A stretch of 64,000 bases of DNA from Meloidogyne chitwoodi (Eukaryota > Nematoda > Chromadorea > Rhabditida > Meloidogynidae), in the NCBI GenBank assembly GCA_015183035.1, contig JACZZP010000001.1, forward strand, positions 2,914,001-2,978,000. The letters run 5' to 3'. The translations under genes were made by a program, and so were the position numbers. How positions within the stretch are numbered: the first letter of the stretch is position 1; the number at the start of each line of letters is the position of its first letter. The notes under the pieces were generated by a model, which saw only the letters and a program-made list of their open reading frames with translations, was not told the DNA's origin and did not search any database. Positions 13,001-26,100 of the stretch are shown in pieces.

Positions 13001-16000
13001 ATGTCTTCTTTCGGTTCTGAGGTTTAGTTTTGCTTAAATTTGAACGTTAACTTTTTATTAAGATTCTTCATTGGAAACCGCCGCAAATAGAAGTCGAAAG
13101 TGATGATCCAGTTATTTCAGAACTTGATGCTATGGCGAGAGACATCCGTACTGAACTCATTCTTGCCAAGGAAGAGGAAGAACGTTTGACTGAGTGTATT
13201 TTGGATGGATTAAGAAAGACCGAAAAAACTCTAGGTTGTTTACATTAAAAATGCTAATTCAATAGAATTACAGGAACATCTAACTTCCAACGATTCTTTG
13301 ATCAATGCTCGGCTCGCGTTAATGCTGAGTTTGACCGCTCAGAAGCGGATTCACGCCAATTGTCAAATTCACTTGATACTCTTTCAGGATTGGCCCAAAA
13401 CATTTCTAAACGAGTTGCAGCATTAGATCTTGGAAAAAGTCGAGTTGTTGAATGCTTGCAACACGTCAGTGTTAGTTCATTACTTCGCTAACTTTTATAC
13501 AAAAAAGGTTTAGGATTTGAGAGACTTGGGTACTTGTGCAAATGGAGTACAACGGGCAATTAGAGATGAAAACTTTGAAGAAGCAGCAAGTCACATTCAT
13601 AGGTTTCTAACGCTCGATTCTATTGTCTTTAAAATGAGCGATAGTCAAGATGTTAAAGGTTTATATTTAACTTTACAAATTTCTAATCTTATATTTTACA
13701 GACGCTGGCTATTCTGTTAAAAATTGCTACGATATATTGCGCAAAGCAGCTATAGATCTTAAACAACAGATTGAGCAAAAATTTGATGAAGCCAAAGCTA
13801 AAGGTGATATTGCGACGATGGGACGCTTATTCAAACTCTTTCCATTGATAAATGAGCATCAAAGTGGGCTAAAAAGATATGGTTCGCACATTTGTGATGA
13901 AATTGTAAAACTTTCTGAACAGAATTACAAAATTATGGAGGTTTGTTTTTGTCAGATTTCATTCATTATTTTGTCAATTTAGGCTGGTGGAACAGACGAC
14001 AACCGAAAAAATGTTCTTTTCGCTGACACTTTGACAATGCTTTTTGAAGGGATTGCCAGGCAGATCGAGTTTAGTCAACCTGTTATAATAAGTGCGTATG
14101 GACAAGACAAAATGTTGGATTTAATTGAAATAATTCAACCGCAGTGTGACAAACAGTCAAGTAAAATCTTGGATGCTTTTTTAAAGAAACGTCGTTTTGA
14201 AGAGTTGGCAAACCAGGTTTTTTCTTAAAACTATATCAATAATTCCTATCTTCTTTAGGTACGTATCTTACTCAACACAAATGTTATTTCTTCACAAACT
14301 GGTAATTTGGCTATTCTCTTGTAATTATATCTAAATAAATACAATTTAGAACGAATCAATCCAATCGAACTTGACTTGCTTCTTTCTGAAGTAACCTTGA
14401 TGCACACTCGTGCCGAACTCTTTTGGCGTTTTCTTAAGCGTCGGTTGAATCGATCGGCATATTTAGAAAAGGATAAAGAAGAGGAAAAGTTAACTGATTC
14501 AAAGAATGAAGAAACAAAAAGCAAAGAGGTCTATGATCCACTAATAAATGAGCAACGAGAGTTTGATACTGAAGAAAGTCGGAACAAGTACATTGAAAAA
14601 ATGGAGAAACAACGGGAGGAGCGAGCTCGTAAACTGGATTTAGTATTGAATCGATCTGGTTTAAATACACGGATGCAGGTTTCTAAACAATTATTTTTAA
14701 AAGAAGTTTGAGACATTTTACCACTAATTTTTCAGGAATTACTAGGCAATTATGTGCTAATGGAACAATATTATATGATTTATTCTGTTCAAAAGGCTAT
14801 TTCAATGGACACTGCGGAGGATGGAGCTTTAACTAGGTTTATCATTCCTATTTATTTTTACTACTTTAAATTTCTAGTTCGCTGTTAGATGATGTTTTCT
14901 TTATTGTACGAAAGAGTATTCGGCGTTCCATCAGTTCGTCCTCGATTGATTGTATTTGTGCTATGCTCAACAATGGAGTGACCATACTTGAAACAGACTT
15001 TTTCAAATGTATTAGTGCACCAATAAAGGTTTTATTTCATTTATTCTTTTCTTATTAATTATTCCTATTGTAGTCCGGCTATCCAAGCGTTGGTTGGACA
15101 ACTGAAGCATATCAAACTGCTCAAAGTGCTTACACTGCTGTATTACAACAATCCAAAGTCGGTGAGACTTCTACTAATAGTGTGGAGAAACAACGCAACG
15201 CATTTTTGATTGGACTTAATAATATGCGCTCATCTGTTGAATGTATTTGTACATTAAAATTGGGACTAGCTGAAGACTTTGAAAAATATTTGAGCCAGGT
15301 TTTTTTTCTTAATTGTTTATTTTATAACTTTTTTTTGCAGATAAGTCCGTTGGAGAGTAAAAAACTCGAAAATGCTGTTGGTCAGCTTGACGATTTTACC
15401 AAACGTCTTGAACAGTACGCCAATCTTGGAATTGTTAAACTTTGTGATGCAGCATTTAGGACAAAATTGAAATCTAGGTTTGTTTTTTATGCTGTAAATT
15501 TTTATTCATTTTTTATTTCAGTGCTGATGAATTTCTCGAACTTCCACACATTTTGTCTGATGAGGAATTAGCTGAATTTGAGATGAATAATCCTTTTATG
15601 AACGATTTTATCCTTCAACTGGACAAGAAATTGATACGATTTGAATCGCTTCTAGTTTCTGAAAATTACAAAGTATGATTTTTATTATTATAAATAACAA
15701 TTTTTATCTAAAAAAGATGCTTGTTTCTTGTTGCGCCGGTGAAGTGGCACAACAACTAGAAAGAGTAATATACAAATGCTCATTTAATCGACTTGGTGCT
15801 CTCTTTCTTGATAGAGAATTCAGAGAATTATCATCTTATTTAAGTTCTATAGCTAGTTGGAATATTCGTGAGAAATTTACTCGTTTTTCAAATGTAAGAT
15901 TTTTTTGAAAACTGTCCTAATTCTTAAAATTTTTATTTTAGATAATTGCCTTATTAAATTCTGAAAGTCTGGACGAAGCAATACAATTATTAGAACAAAT

Positions 16001-16121
16001 AAATAGTTCTACTCTCTCTGCTGCAATGCTGTCGCAAAATGATATACGACGAACTTTGTGCCTTCGTGAAGAATTTCAACGAGATCAGATTAATACAAAA
16101 ATTAAGGCACTAAAAATGTGA
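13001..16121 (+). CDS. cogc-4: Conserved oligomeric Golgi complex subunit 4 (COG4)
   Basis: COG4 is part of lobe A of the COG tethering complex, which captures vesicles recycling within the Golgi. About fifteen exons are separated by introns mostly near 45 bp. Recognisable blocks in order are [109 protein letters not shown] and [15 protein letters not shown]. All match the COG4 family in order. The chosen start gives a short first exon (MSSFGSE) just after a TTTGTAG acceptor. The stop at 16119-16121 lies only 15 bp before the large inverted repeat, which therefore supplies the 3' UTR and an AATAAA-like signal near 16258. Confidence 0.93.
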
Positions 16122-16848
16122 TAAAATACTAGTGTTGGCTCTATATTAAAGGTTATTCACTTCTTTTTTAATATTTTTCCAGATATTAGAAAGTTTGCTG
16201 TGTTTTTTTCAAATTTATTGTATTTCGTACTTGTGGATATAACATGCGAAGCCCAAAATAAAAACTAATTAAATAATAAATAAATTTTAAAAAAATCTAA
16301 CAATTTTTAACCCAAAGTAAAAATGATTATTGAATAGAGAAGATGTCAATCGCATGACGTATGAAATCTTTAAAATTATTACTTGAATGAATTTTAATTA
16401 AATAATTATTGTCCTTAATTATTTTTTCGCATACTTTTCTCAAACTTAAGAAAATGGCTACACAATTAAAATTCACTCGGGAAAGAATTTTAAGACATTA
16501 ATTCGTTATGCATTTGAAACTCACGTTATTTAATTATTTATCATTTAAATAAAAATTGTTAGACATTTTTTAAATTTATTTTTGTTTATTCATTGGTTTT
16601 TATTTTTACTTACCGGTCTTAAGGTTCGAAAGATTTAACCCAATTTCTAAAATCATTTAATTATTAATAGTCCCTTGAAGCATTTTAACATTTTTTAGAT
16701 AATAAAACATAACCTTTAAGGCATAAGGGATTAAATCGTTAATATTATTACTTTATTTTATTTTAACATTATAGTGATTTTTTTAATAATTTTTAGTAAC
16801 CAACAAACAATTTATTAAACAAATTACTCATTACACTTAAATTTAGAC

Positions 16849-17127
16849 TCAAAGTTTAAATCCCTTCAAGGCATAAGAGATTAAATCTTTAATATTATTA
16901 GCAGATTTTATTTTCATACTATATCCTTTTTCTTTAATTATTTCTTCTGCTTCTTTTTTATTTCCACTGGAAATCAAAAAGAAGTTGCACTTGGCACGAT
17001 TCAATATTTCTAATTTATGCTCAATTCCCTCAATTCCAATGAAGACTCCATTTGCATCAATTTCTCCAGTGCATGCAACTTCTTTACAAAATTTAAATAG
17101 AAAAAAATTTAAATTTTTAAAAATCAA
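16849..17127 (-). pseudogene. Lon protease (S16) C-terminal fragment, left arm
   Basis: The reading frame ends with ACTGEIDANGVF, GIEHKLEILNRAKC, LISSGNKKEAEEI and NNIKDLISYALKGF. The order resembles the end of the Lon S16 domain: TGE, a G.V...GGIKEK helix, the RAG segment, an ENKKD-type strand and a final amphipathic helix. An acceptor-like GTAAAG precedes codon AAG at 17081, so this may be a captured last exon; the open frame itself runs from 17127. The Lon ATPase and the catalytic serine region are absent. At the position of Lon's catalytic lysine (GGIK) this copy has Glu (EGIE). I regard it as a non-functional remnant or an inactive relative. Confidence 0.5.
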
Positions 17128-17770
17128 TAAAAAAGTTAAAATAGCTATTAAAATTTGATCAAAAAAAACGAAAAGATGAAAAAGTACTTTCTCTTAATTA
17201 ATGATTTGCCTAATAATTCTTATATTTATTTTTCAATTACGTTGTTCTGGTCTAATGTCGAAGACACATGACATTATGGCAATAACGGTGGCAAAACTTC
17301 CACTGCAGCCATTTATACGAAGAGTCGACTAAATTTTTTATTAATTTATCTAAACTTATGTAGCTCTCAGATCTTTTTTTAGATGGCTTAAGATTATTAC
17401 GTTAGTTAATATCCTCTAATACTATTAAGCATAATCATATATACCCATATTTATTTTTAAAATTTATTTTATTAGTTTTAATTACTTGAAAGATAAATTA
17501 ATAAAAAATTTAGTCGACTCTTCGTATAAATGGCTGCAGTGGAAGTTTTGCCACCGTTATTGCCATAATGTCGTGTGTCTTCGAAATTAGACCAGAACAA
17601 CGTAAATTTTTTATTGAAAAATAAATATAAGAATTATTAGGCAAATCATTAATTAAGAGATAGTACATTCTTTCCTACTTTTTTCGTTTTTTGATCAAAT
17701 TTTAATAGCTATTTTAACTTTTTTATTGATTTTTAAAATTTAAATTTTTTTCTATTTAAATTTTGTAAAG

Positions 17771-18002
17771 AAGTTGCATGCAGTGGTGAAATGGATGCAA
17801 ACGGCGTTTTCATTGGCATTGATGGAATTGAGCACAAATTAGAAATATTGCATCGTGCCAAATGTGAGCTCTTTTTGATTTCCAGTGGGAATAAAAAAGA
17901 TGCAGAGAAATTTATTCAAAAAAAGGATATAGTATGAAAATAAAATATGCTAATAATATTAATGATTTAATCTCTTTTGCCTTAAAGGGATTTAAACTTT
18001 GA
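17771..18002 (+). pseudogene. Lon C-terminal fragment, right arm, frameshifted
   Basis: This is the mirror copy of the left-arm fragment, starting at the same GTAAAG acceptor-like site. It reads ACSGEMDANGVF, GIDGIEHKLEILHRAKC and LISSGNKKDAEKF, then runs into a stop near 17936. Against the left arm it has one base fewer in the A-rich stretch near 17920, which shifts the frame. The remaining tail to 18002 is still recognisable in another frame. Confidence 0.5.
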
Positions 18003-18877
18003 GTCTAAATTTAAGTGTAATGAGTAATTTGTTTAATAAATTGTTTGTTGGTTACTAAAAATTATTAAAAAAATCACTATAATGTTAAAATAAAATAAAG
18101 TAATAATATTAACGATTTAATCCCTTATGCCTTAAAGGTATGCTTTATTATCTAAAAAATGGTTAAAATACTTCAAGGGACTATTAATAATTAAATGATT
18201 TTAGAAATTGGGTTAAATCTTTCGAACCTTAAGACCGGTAAGTAAAAATAAAAACCAATGAATAAACAAAAATAAATTTAAAAAATGTCTAACAATTTTT
18301 ATTTAAATGATAAATAATTAAATAACGTGAGTTTCAAATGCATAACGAATTAATGTCTTAAAATTCTTTCCCGAGTGAATTTTAATTGTGTAGCCATTTT
18401 CCTTAAGTTTGAGAAAAGTATGTGAAAAAATAATTAAGGACAATAATTATTTAATTAAAATTCATTCAAGTAATAATTTTAAAGATTTCATACGTCATGC
18501 GATTGACATCTTCTCTATTCAATAATCATTTTTACTTTGGGTTAAAAATTGTTAGATTTTTTTTAAATTTATTTATTATTTAATTAGTTTTTATTTTGGG
18601 CTTCGCATGTTATATCCACAAGTACGAAATACAATAAATTTGAAAAAAACACAGCAAACTTTCTAATATCTGGAAAAATATTAAAAAAGAAGTGAATTAC
18701 CTTTAATATAGGCCTGTTATTTATTTATAAATTTGTCTTATATTTTTGTGAATAATTTTCGACATGTATAGAATTTATTGAAATTTTCGTTTTATTTTAT
18801 TCGTCTTTTACAATATCTCTTATTATATTACTGTTTTTTAATTTTTTGATTTTTATCAATTTAAAGTTTTAAATATA

Positions 18878-21800
18878 ATGGAAGAAGCGACAAGTTCAAA
18901 AATTCTTGGAGATGGTGATGTTTTTGAAATTAATGATTTTACTGTTGTTACTGATTTTGAATTCTTTGTTTTATCACTCGAAAATGCTTTACAAGAATTG
19001 AAAAAGGATGATGAAAGCAGAAATGAGGTTTTTATATTTTTGACATATTTTACTCATAAATTTTAGGATGTGTCAAGCGATTCTCGCATAACTGGCTTGA
19101 GAAGAATTTCCCAAAAAACTGTTGTGTATGAAAATTTTAGTTTTCTTGTTGATTATTTTAAGCAAACTGATGGTCTTCGAATTGAAGGTTTTTAAAATTT
19201 TTTTAAACATTTTTTAATTTTTATTTAGAAGATATTGAAGTTATAAGTGATACCGACTGTGATGAAAGATGTAACTATTTATGTAATAATTCTAAAAATT
19301 TTCTTGCACATGAGACAAGTTTTCGTGAAAGTTCGTTTATTTCGAGACAGGTTTTTTTTAATTCTTTTGTTTACTTTATTTTTATAATTTAAAGTTTGGG
19401 ATTTCTTCTGATTTTATTTTGCTTTCTACAACTGAGAAAAAATATTTTTCTGAAAATGTTGTTAACATGGTCCTTTCAGCAGTAACTGTGGCGACTTCAG
19501 CTATTGATTTGTTTGTTTTTTTCTTATTTTAATTTTATTTATTTTTAAAGTGAACTTCCTGTTTTTTTCGAATTCAATTCTGGTGCGTCCTTTGGATCTA
19601 TGCAAAATAAAAATTGTTGTACAAATTTTGAAGGAATTGTTTTAAATAAATGTTTAAACAGGCAAAAATCTTTGGAAGGAGTTTTGGAATTATTCAAACA
19701 AAAAATTGTATTATTTTAATTTTTTAAATTTAAAAAATATAATTTTAAGGATTCTAATGATTACGATGAGAATAATATTAAAGTATTTTTTCCAATTTAA
19801 AATTTAATTATTAAATAGTATTTTTTAGATCGCCTTGCAATATGACTTTAAAAAGAATTTTTCTGATGAAGTTGATAATTTTCACAAGAATATGTCCTTT
19901 AATACATGCACAACTTGTTCTCATAAATTTATTCTTCAACGAATTGATCCAGCTTTAATTAAAGGATTTTGTCTCAGCGCTGTATTGATTCGAAATTCCT
20001 CTTTTGATTATTTTGATGATTCAAACGTTGATTTGGAAAAGGCCAATTTTTGGAAAATTGTCTTTGATTTTGATGAAGAATTTAGCTATGAACTTTGTTT
20101 GTTTTTATTTTTATGATTTTTATTTCAATTTTTTGTAAGGCCTTACCCTTTGTTTTTATCTTTTTTCATAATTAAAAAAATATTTTTGTAGCTTATACAT
20201 TCACAAGATTATTGGAACACAAAGAAGAGGAATATTCTAATCAAACGGTCAAAAATTTAATACCTCAATCAAATACGGATGGAAAATCTATGGCAGCAAG
20301 TGCTTTAGGTCCTTTAATTGATAAACCTGCAGTAAATTTTGAGCTTGTTCCAAAATTGGAAATTTTTGGTGATGACGACTTTAGTCATGTTCGTTTTTTA
20401 TTTTCTTAATTTAAAAAGTTTTTTTTAGGAAGGCCTATCTGATTGTCTCAAATTTATTATGGAAGAGGGAAATTGTGTTGAATTTGGTGGAAATGATTCA
20501 AATAGAGATCAATTACTTGTATTTTTTAAAATTTTATATTAAAACTTTTTCAATTTTCAGCGTAAACTTTCACTTGCAAAATCGGCACCACCAAATTCTT
20601 TAACTCGGAGACTATCAACATGTTTATTAACTCGAATTGATAAAAATTTGGTTGGATTTTGTCGATTATGGATGAAATTTTTGGAAATATTGAGACACTA
20701 TTGGGAATATAATATGGATTTGCCTGGGTATTTTAAACATTAAAAATTATTTTTTAGTTATTTTAAAGTTTCGAGAAGGATGAAAAACCCGATTTATCCT
20801 ACTGCCTTTTACACCAAAAATTGCAAATGATTCAACACTGCATTTTTGTTAAAAGAAGTCGATATTCTGATTTTGAATCTAAACAAGGACAAACAGTAAA
20901 TGAAGGTTTATTTTTAATTTTTTTAAGTTCTTTTAACTCAAATTCATTTAATTTAGAGGATGATGAATTTTTTGATGCAACTGAAACTTTTAATGAAGAA
21001 ACTCTTTTATGTAATTCGGATGTTCCAAGAGGTAGAAGTGCGCCTTTAGAACCGCCTCAATTTCTCAAAAACAATCTGAATGAAAGGATTTATGTTCCAC
21101 TTACTTTGGTTTATTTTTTTTTAATTCTTAAGATCCATTTTAATTATCTGTTAGATTTAAAGTTTTAGTATCAGATATCTCTACCGAATGCTACTATGAA
21201 TATATATAAGATATAAGTGTGGTCGGATATATGTATATCGAAGACCACTGATTAATATAGATTACTATATATTAAATTAAATAATAGCTAAAAACGAAAA
21301 ATTGTTTAATCAAGTTATATTATTTTACTTTATTAAGATACATATTTTAATAATTTAATAAAAAAAATTTCAATTAGAATAAAGGTCCAATGACAGAAGA
21401 TCAATTAAACAAACACGAATCTTATTTACTTGAATTAGAAGACTCAAATCTCCGCAATCGTGCACAATCTGATTTATTACTTTCTGACATGCAAGCATTT
21501 AAAGCTGCAAACCCAGAAGCTGTTTTGGAAGATTTTTTGGCTTGGCATTCTCCAAGGGATTTAATTGAAGGTTTCTTTTTTAAATATTTTAAACTTTTTT
21601 TTCAAGGTGAACTTTCTGATCGTATGAAATTACCGGGAAATTTATGGCAGGAAAACTGGCGAATGGTTCGCGCAATTCCAGCCTCAAAACAGAATCGACT
21701 TTTTAATGAGACAAAGGAAGTAGAGCAGGTTTATAGATTATAATTTTGGCTTTATAAATTATTTATTCCTAAAATAAATTAATTAAAAATAAGTCTTCCG

Positions 21801-22933
21801 AAGAAGAATTATAAGCATGTATTAGTGATACAAACTTCGGTCGATATGTATCAAGAATACTTCTGATACGCATATATTAGAGTTCTTTGTTATCGGAAAA
21901 TATTTTTTCCGAATAATACTAATACGTATAGATCTTCTTTTTTGGTTTATTTTTGAAATTTCGATGCAAAATTTATTTTTAAAAATTATTTTATTTCTCA
22001 TAAATCGTCATATTATTTAATTTATTTTTTTTCAGATTTTGCAATATTTTTCAACTATCAAACTCAAAGAACTTATTGATTTACTTATTCCAGTTGTTAT
22101 TGTACAAATAATTGAAGTACTAATTCGAGAATGTAAATTTTGTAAAAAAAATTAACTTTATTAATTTTAAAAGCATCAGAATGTACATTTTCAATAAAAG
22201 AAAAATTAGAAAATATTTTGAGTGAATTTCTTTTTGTTTCAAAATCTGATAATGAAGAAATGGATATTTATTATGTAACATTTTTTTATTTATTATTCTT
22301 TTAAATAATTTTATATTTTATTTTTAATTTAAAGGATTTGGCTGATTCTCTTCGTTCAATTGAAAAATTTTTGATAAAATATTCGTCAGTTGTTAATTTA
22401 CTTGTAGAACAGGTTTTTTTATTAAATATCTTTTAAAAATTTTATTTTTAAAATTTTCAAAAGGCAATAACAACAAATATTTCAATGGAATTAAATTCTT
22501 GTGTTGCTTCTTTGGTAAATAATATTTGTCGTCCAATTAAAATTTCAACAACAAGTGATGATCAGCTTTCACTTAAAAACACTTTAAATAATATTTTGGT
22601 TCCTGATTTGAACGAATGTCGTGTATTGGAAGTTTTAAAAAGTTTTTTTGAAGATAATAATTGGGAAGAGCCTAAAAGGTTTGAATTTATTTTTAAATAT
22701 TTTTTTATCCTTTTTCTTTTTTTAGAAAGCAAATAATTCTTCGTACAATGGTGCCTCGTCCAGGTTCAGGGTCAAGATCTATGCCTCAAAGAATGTTTGT
22801 ATTAAATAAAAAATTTTTAATTTTTTTCTTTCTCTTTTTTGTTAAAATTTTTTTAATTTTTAGGTACATATCTCTTCAAGATGACGAGTTTATTTTGAGA
22901 GGATCTTTCACCTCTGACCTTACATTTGCATAA
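18878..22933 (+). CDS. rbg-1: Rab3 GTPase-activating protein catalytic subunit
   Basis: Rab3GAP1 pairs with a non-catalytic subunit. It acts as a GTPase-activating protein for Rab3 and an exchange factor for Rab18, in exocytosis and at the ER. Many short exons give, in order, VFEINDFTVV at the N-terminus, a LEGVLELFKQKI block, the RRLSTCLLTRI segment, MTEDQLNKHESYLLELE, LLSDMQAFKAANPEAVLE, DFLAWHSPRDLIE, GELSDRMKLPGNLW and RLFNETKEVEQ. The end is TMVPRPGSGSRSMPQRMFV and DEFILRGSFTSDLTFA, matching the family's C-terminal end. Some middle exon joins are unsure, notably near 20760-20900. Its stop is 198 bp before the next gene on the same strand, a spacing compatible with a nematode operon. Confidence 0.9.
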
Positions 22934-23130
22934 ATTAAATAAAAAAAAATTAAATAAAATTTTAATAGATTTTTTAAATTCTCATTGTTTATGTTTTTTA
23001 GACAAAATAAAAAGAAATAAAATTATATTTTTGAAAAAGTTGAGAAAGAGAATTATTTGTTATAAAATTGCCAAGAGAATATTTCACAAATATAACAAAT
23101 TTTTTTATTTTTTAATATTTGTTTTTCTTG

Positions 23131-26100
23131 ATGAATATTAACAAATTTAATTCTGATGTTGGTGGAACTCTTCTTCTTACAAATATTTGTCAAATTGTTC
23201 AAATTGTTGATGATGATAAATGTACTTTACTAAAAGAAGAAATGAAAAAAATTAAGTTGAGAAATTTTATAAATTTTAAAATTTTTTTTATTAAATTTTC
23301 TTTTAGATATTGGAAGACGAAAAGTCAAGAATGTCAATTTACTGTGAAAATGGAAAGATTAAAGAAATTTGCCCTGATGAAGAGGTTATTTTTATAAATT
23401 AGAAGAGTTTTATTTTTTTAAGTTTATCAAACAAATTGTTGAGAAGGACGTAAAAATTTTGGATTGTAATGGTGGTTGTGTACTTCCTGGTTTTGTAGAT
23501 GCTCATACACATGCAGTGTTTGCTGGTGATAGAGTTAATGAATTTGCAATGAAATTGAATGGAGCTACTTATATGGAGGTTTTTAAACATTTTTTATCAA
23601 TAAAAAATAGAAATAGTTGAGTTTCTGTAAATTTTTGCTCCCGTCCTTTTCACATTACTCCTTCACTTAAAAATAGTCAACGGACATAATGGTCAGAAAT
23701 TAATCGATGAGGAAAAATTAGTTTTTTGATGAACATGTGAGAGGCATGGTTTTCTCATTTCCTTTAGTCTATCTTTGAATTTTACTGACCATTATAATAC
23801 ATGACAATTTGTAGGTGAAAGAGTGGAGAAAGTGGAAAGGATTGGGGGAAATGATTAATTTTAAGTTTTCTTTTGAATTTAAAGATTTCTGCTTAAAATT
23901 AATTTTATAAAATTATAGCATAAAATTACTTTTACAATTTTTTTAAAATAATTATTTTTTAGGTTCAAGAAGCTGGTGGTGGTATCCATTTTACAACAGA
24001 AAAAACAAGAGAAGCTAGTGAAAAACAATTATTATCAAATTTTATAAAGGTTTTCTTTTCTTTTTTTAACAATTTAAAAAAAAATTTATATAAGATTGCT
24101 AAAGAAATGTCAAATTGTGGAACAACACTTGTAGAAGCAAAAAGTGGTTATGGATTAACAACTGAAAGTGAAATAAAAATGTTGAACGTTTTACAACTTG
24201 CTACTGTTTCAAAAAATTTCCCATTGGAAATTTCTTCAACATTTTGTGGTGCTCATGCAATTCCTAAAAATAAAACGGAAGATGAACAAACACAAGCAAT
24301 TATAAATGAAATGCTTCCAGAAATTGAAAAATTGAAGAAAAATGGTCAACTTTTAAATTTGGAAAATGTTGATGTTTTTTGTGAAAAGAATGTTTTTGAA
24401 TTGGAAAGCACGTTGGTATTTTTTTATTTTTTTTAATGTTGGGGAGTTTAAATGATTTTTAAATACATATTTTAGAAAAATAAAATTTTCCTTTTTAAGT
24501 AAAAAAATATTGGAAGCAGCAAAAAATATCGGACTACGCCCCAATTTTCATGCTGACGAACTTTTTCCTTTGGGTGGTGCTGAACTGGCCGCGGAGCTTA
24601 AGGTTGGGAATTTTTACAATTTTTTAATAAAATTTGTATAAGTTAAAATTAAAAAATCAAAGCGAGACTCAAATAACCCTCTTGTTTCATTTTCTTTTTG
24701 TTTCTGCTGCATGATTCCAAACATGTCCAGTTTCTGGGTCAACATCAAAAATACACTGAAAAAAATTTCTTTAAAAAAAATTTCAAATTTTACCGTAAAA
24801 GTAATTCCACAAAGAGGATGATATGGAATACATTTTTTGTAAGGTGTATTATAACGAGGAATTGGATTTGCTCCATAAGCACAATAAATAACTGGTGTTC
24901 CTGGTGCAAAATCAAAATTGTATAAATATGGCATTTTATGCATTCGAAGAGCTAAAGCATGGTCATAAATGGGTTGAGGAGGTGGTGTTGGAAAAATTGA
25001 AGGCATCATTGTTGCAAAAGTTGGAGGAGGTGAGGGAAGAGTTAGCGGGGGAATTGTAGTGTAGGCGTAGAACTGTAAATCAGTTTTTTTTAATAGTGGA
25101 CACTAGAGTCTTACATTTGGAGATTGATTATTGCCTAATTGATTATTACCAATTTGAGTATTTATACCATTTCTGTCTGACGATGAAAATACTTGTTGAC
25201 CTTGTCCACTAAATTGAGTCAATTGTTGTTGTGCTGATGATCCAACTGTTTGTTGTATTGGTTGAGTCTGACTACCACTAATAACATTATTATTATTTCC
25301 CCCATATTGTCCACCAGCACCAGCGGTTGCTTGTAGTTGAGGCACTCCGTGAGCATGTGAGGCAAAAGAAGTTGAAGATGGGGAAGAATAAAATTGTTGT
25401 TGCTGTTGTTGATTTATTGTTGCTTGTTGTGGAGAATAATGTTGAGGAAAATAATTTTCCTGTTGTGGGAAGTAATACCATTGGGATGAAGATTTTCCAT
25501 TATTATACCTAAAAAATGAATTTATGATAATACTCTTTGTGGTGTAGTGGTAACGCGCCTGACTATACAGCTGAGGTTCAAGGTTCGCTACCTGTCGGCA
25601 GTTTACTGCCGACAGGCATAAAAATAGGGCAAAGGGTTACAAAAAAATTGAAAAGTTTTTTTTAAAATTTATTTTAATTTTTTTTAGAAATTTTAAAATT
25701 ACTCATTTATCCCATTATCATATGTATTGTAATATTTTGGTGGTTGTTGATTTTGTTGAAAATATTGTTGTTGTTGTTGAAATCGCTGTGGTGGCTGTTG
25801 TTGCTGTTGTACAAAATTACTTCGACTGTTTCCACCACCATCAATTCTTTGCCTTTGCAATAGTCCAAATTTAAAAAGGTTTATAAAAAGAAATAAAATT
25901 AGTAATTTTCGTAGGGTCATTCTTGCTTGAAAAAAAAATAAATTTTTAATTGCTAGCAGATATAAATCTAAAAAAAAAAACAAAATTAGAAGAAACTGAG
26001 GATTTAATGACCAGGAAGAAAATTTGCGAGAAAAAAAGAAATTGACCGAAAGACAAGAGGAGAAAAGCAGCTTTGGATTTTGTGTTTAAAAATGCTGAAA

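Larger units (their letters stand above)
16137..18714. repeat. 2.6-kb inverted repeat carrying Lon-tail fragments
   Basis: The left arm (about 16137-17351) is repeated in inverse orientation as the right arm (about 17491-18714), with a 139-bp spacer. Sampled stretches differ at only a few percent of positions, for example two differences in a 66-bp block near 17260. Each arm contains a protein-like fragment reading outward from the centre and a second, shorter and degraded copy of that fragment's tail (left arm near 16712-16760). The repeat fills the space between COG4 and RAB3GAP1. I see no transposase and no clear target duplication. Confidence 0.93.

Noticed and set aside
21174..21390. Structured-looking TATAT-rich introns of Rab3GAP1 as possible RNA genes
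   Set aside because: No pol III boxes, no conserved RNA motif and only weak A/T pairing.
22926..23141. 71-codon + strand frame between Rab3GAP1 and AMDHD1
   Set aside because: It is Lys/Ile/Phe-rich translation of A/T-rich spacer that overlaps the Rab3GAP1 stop; no motif.
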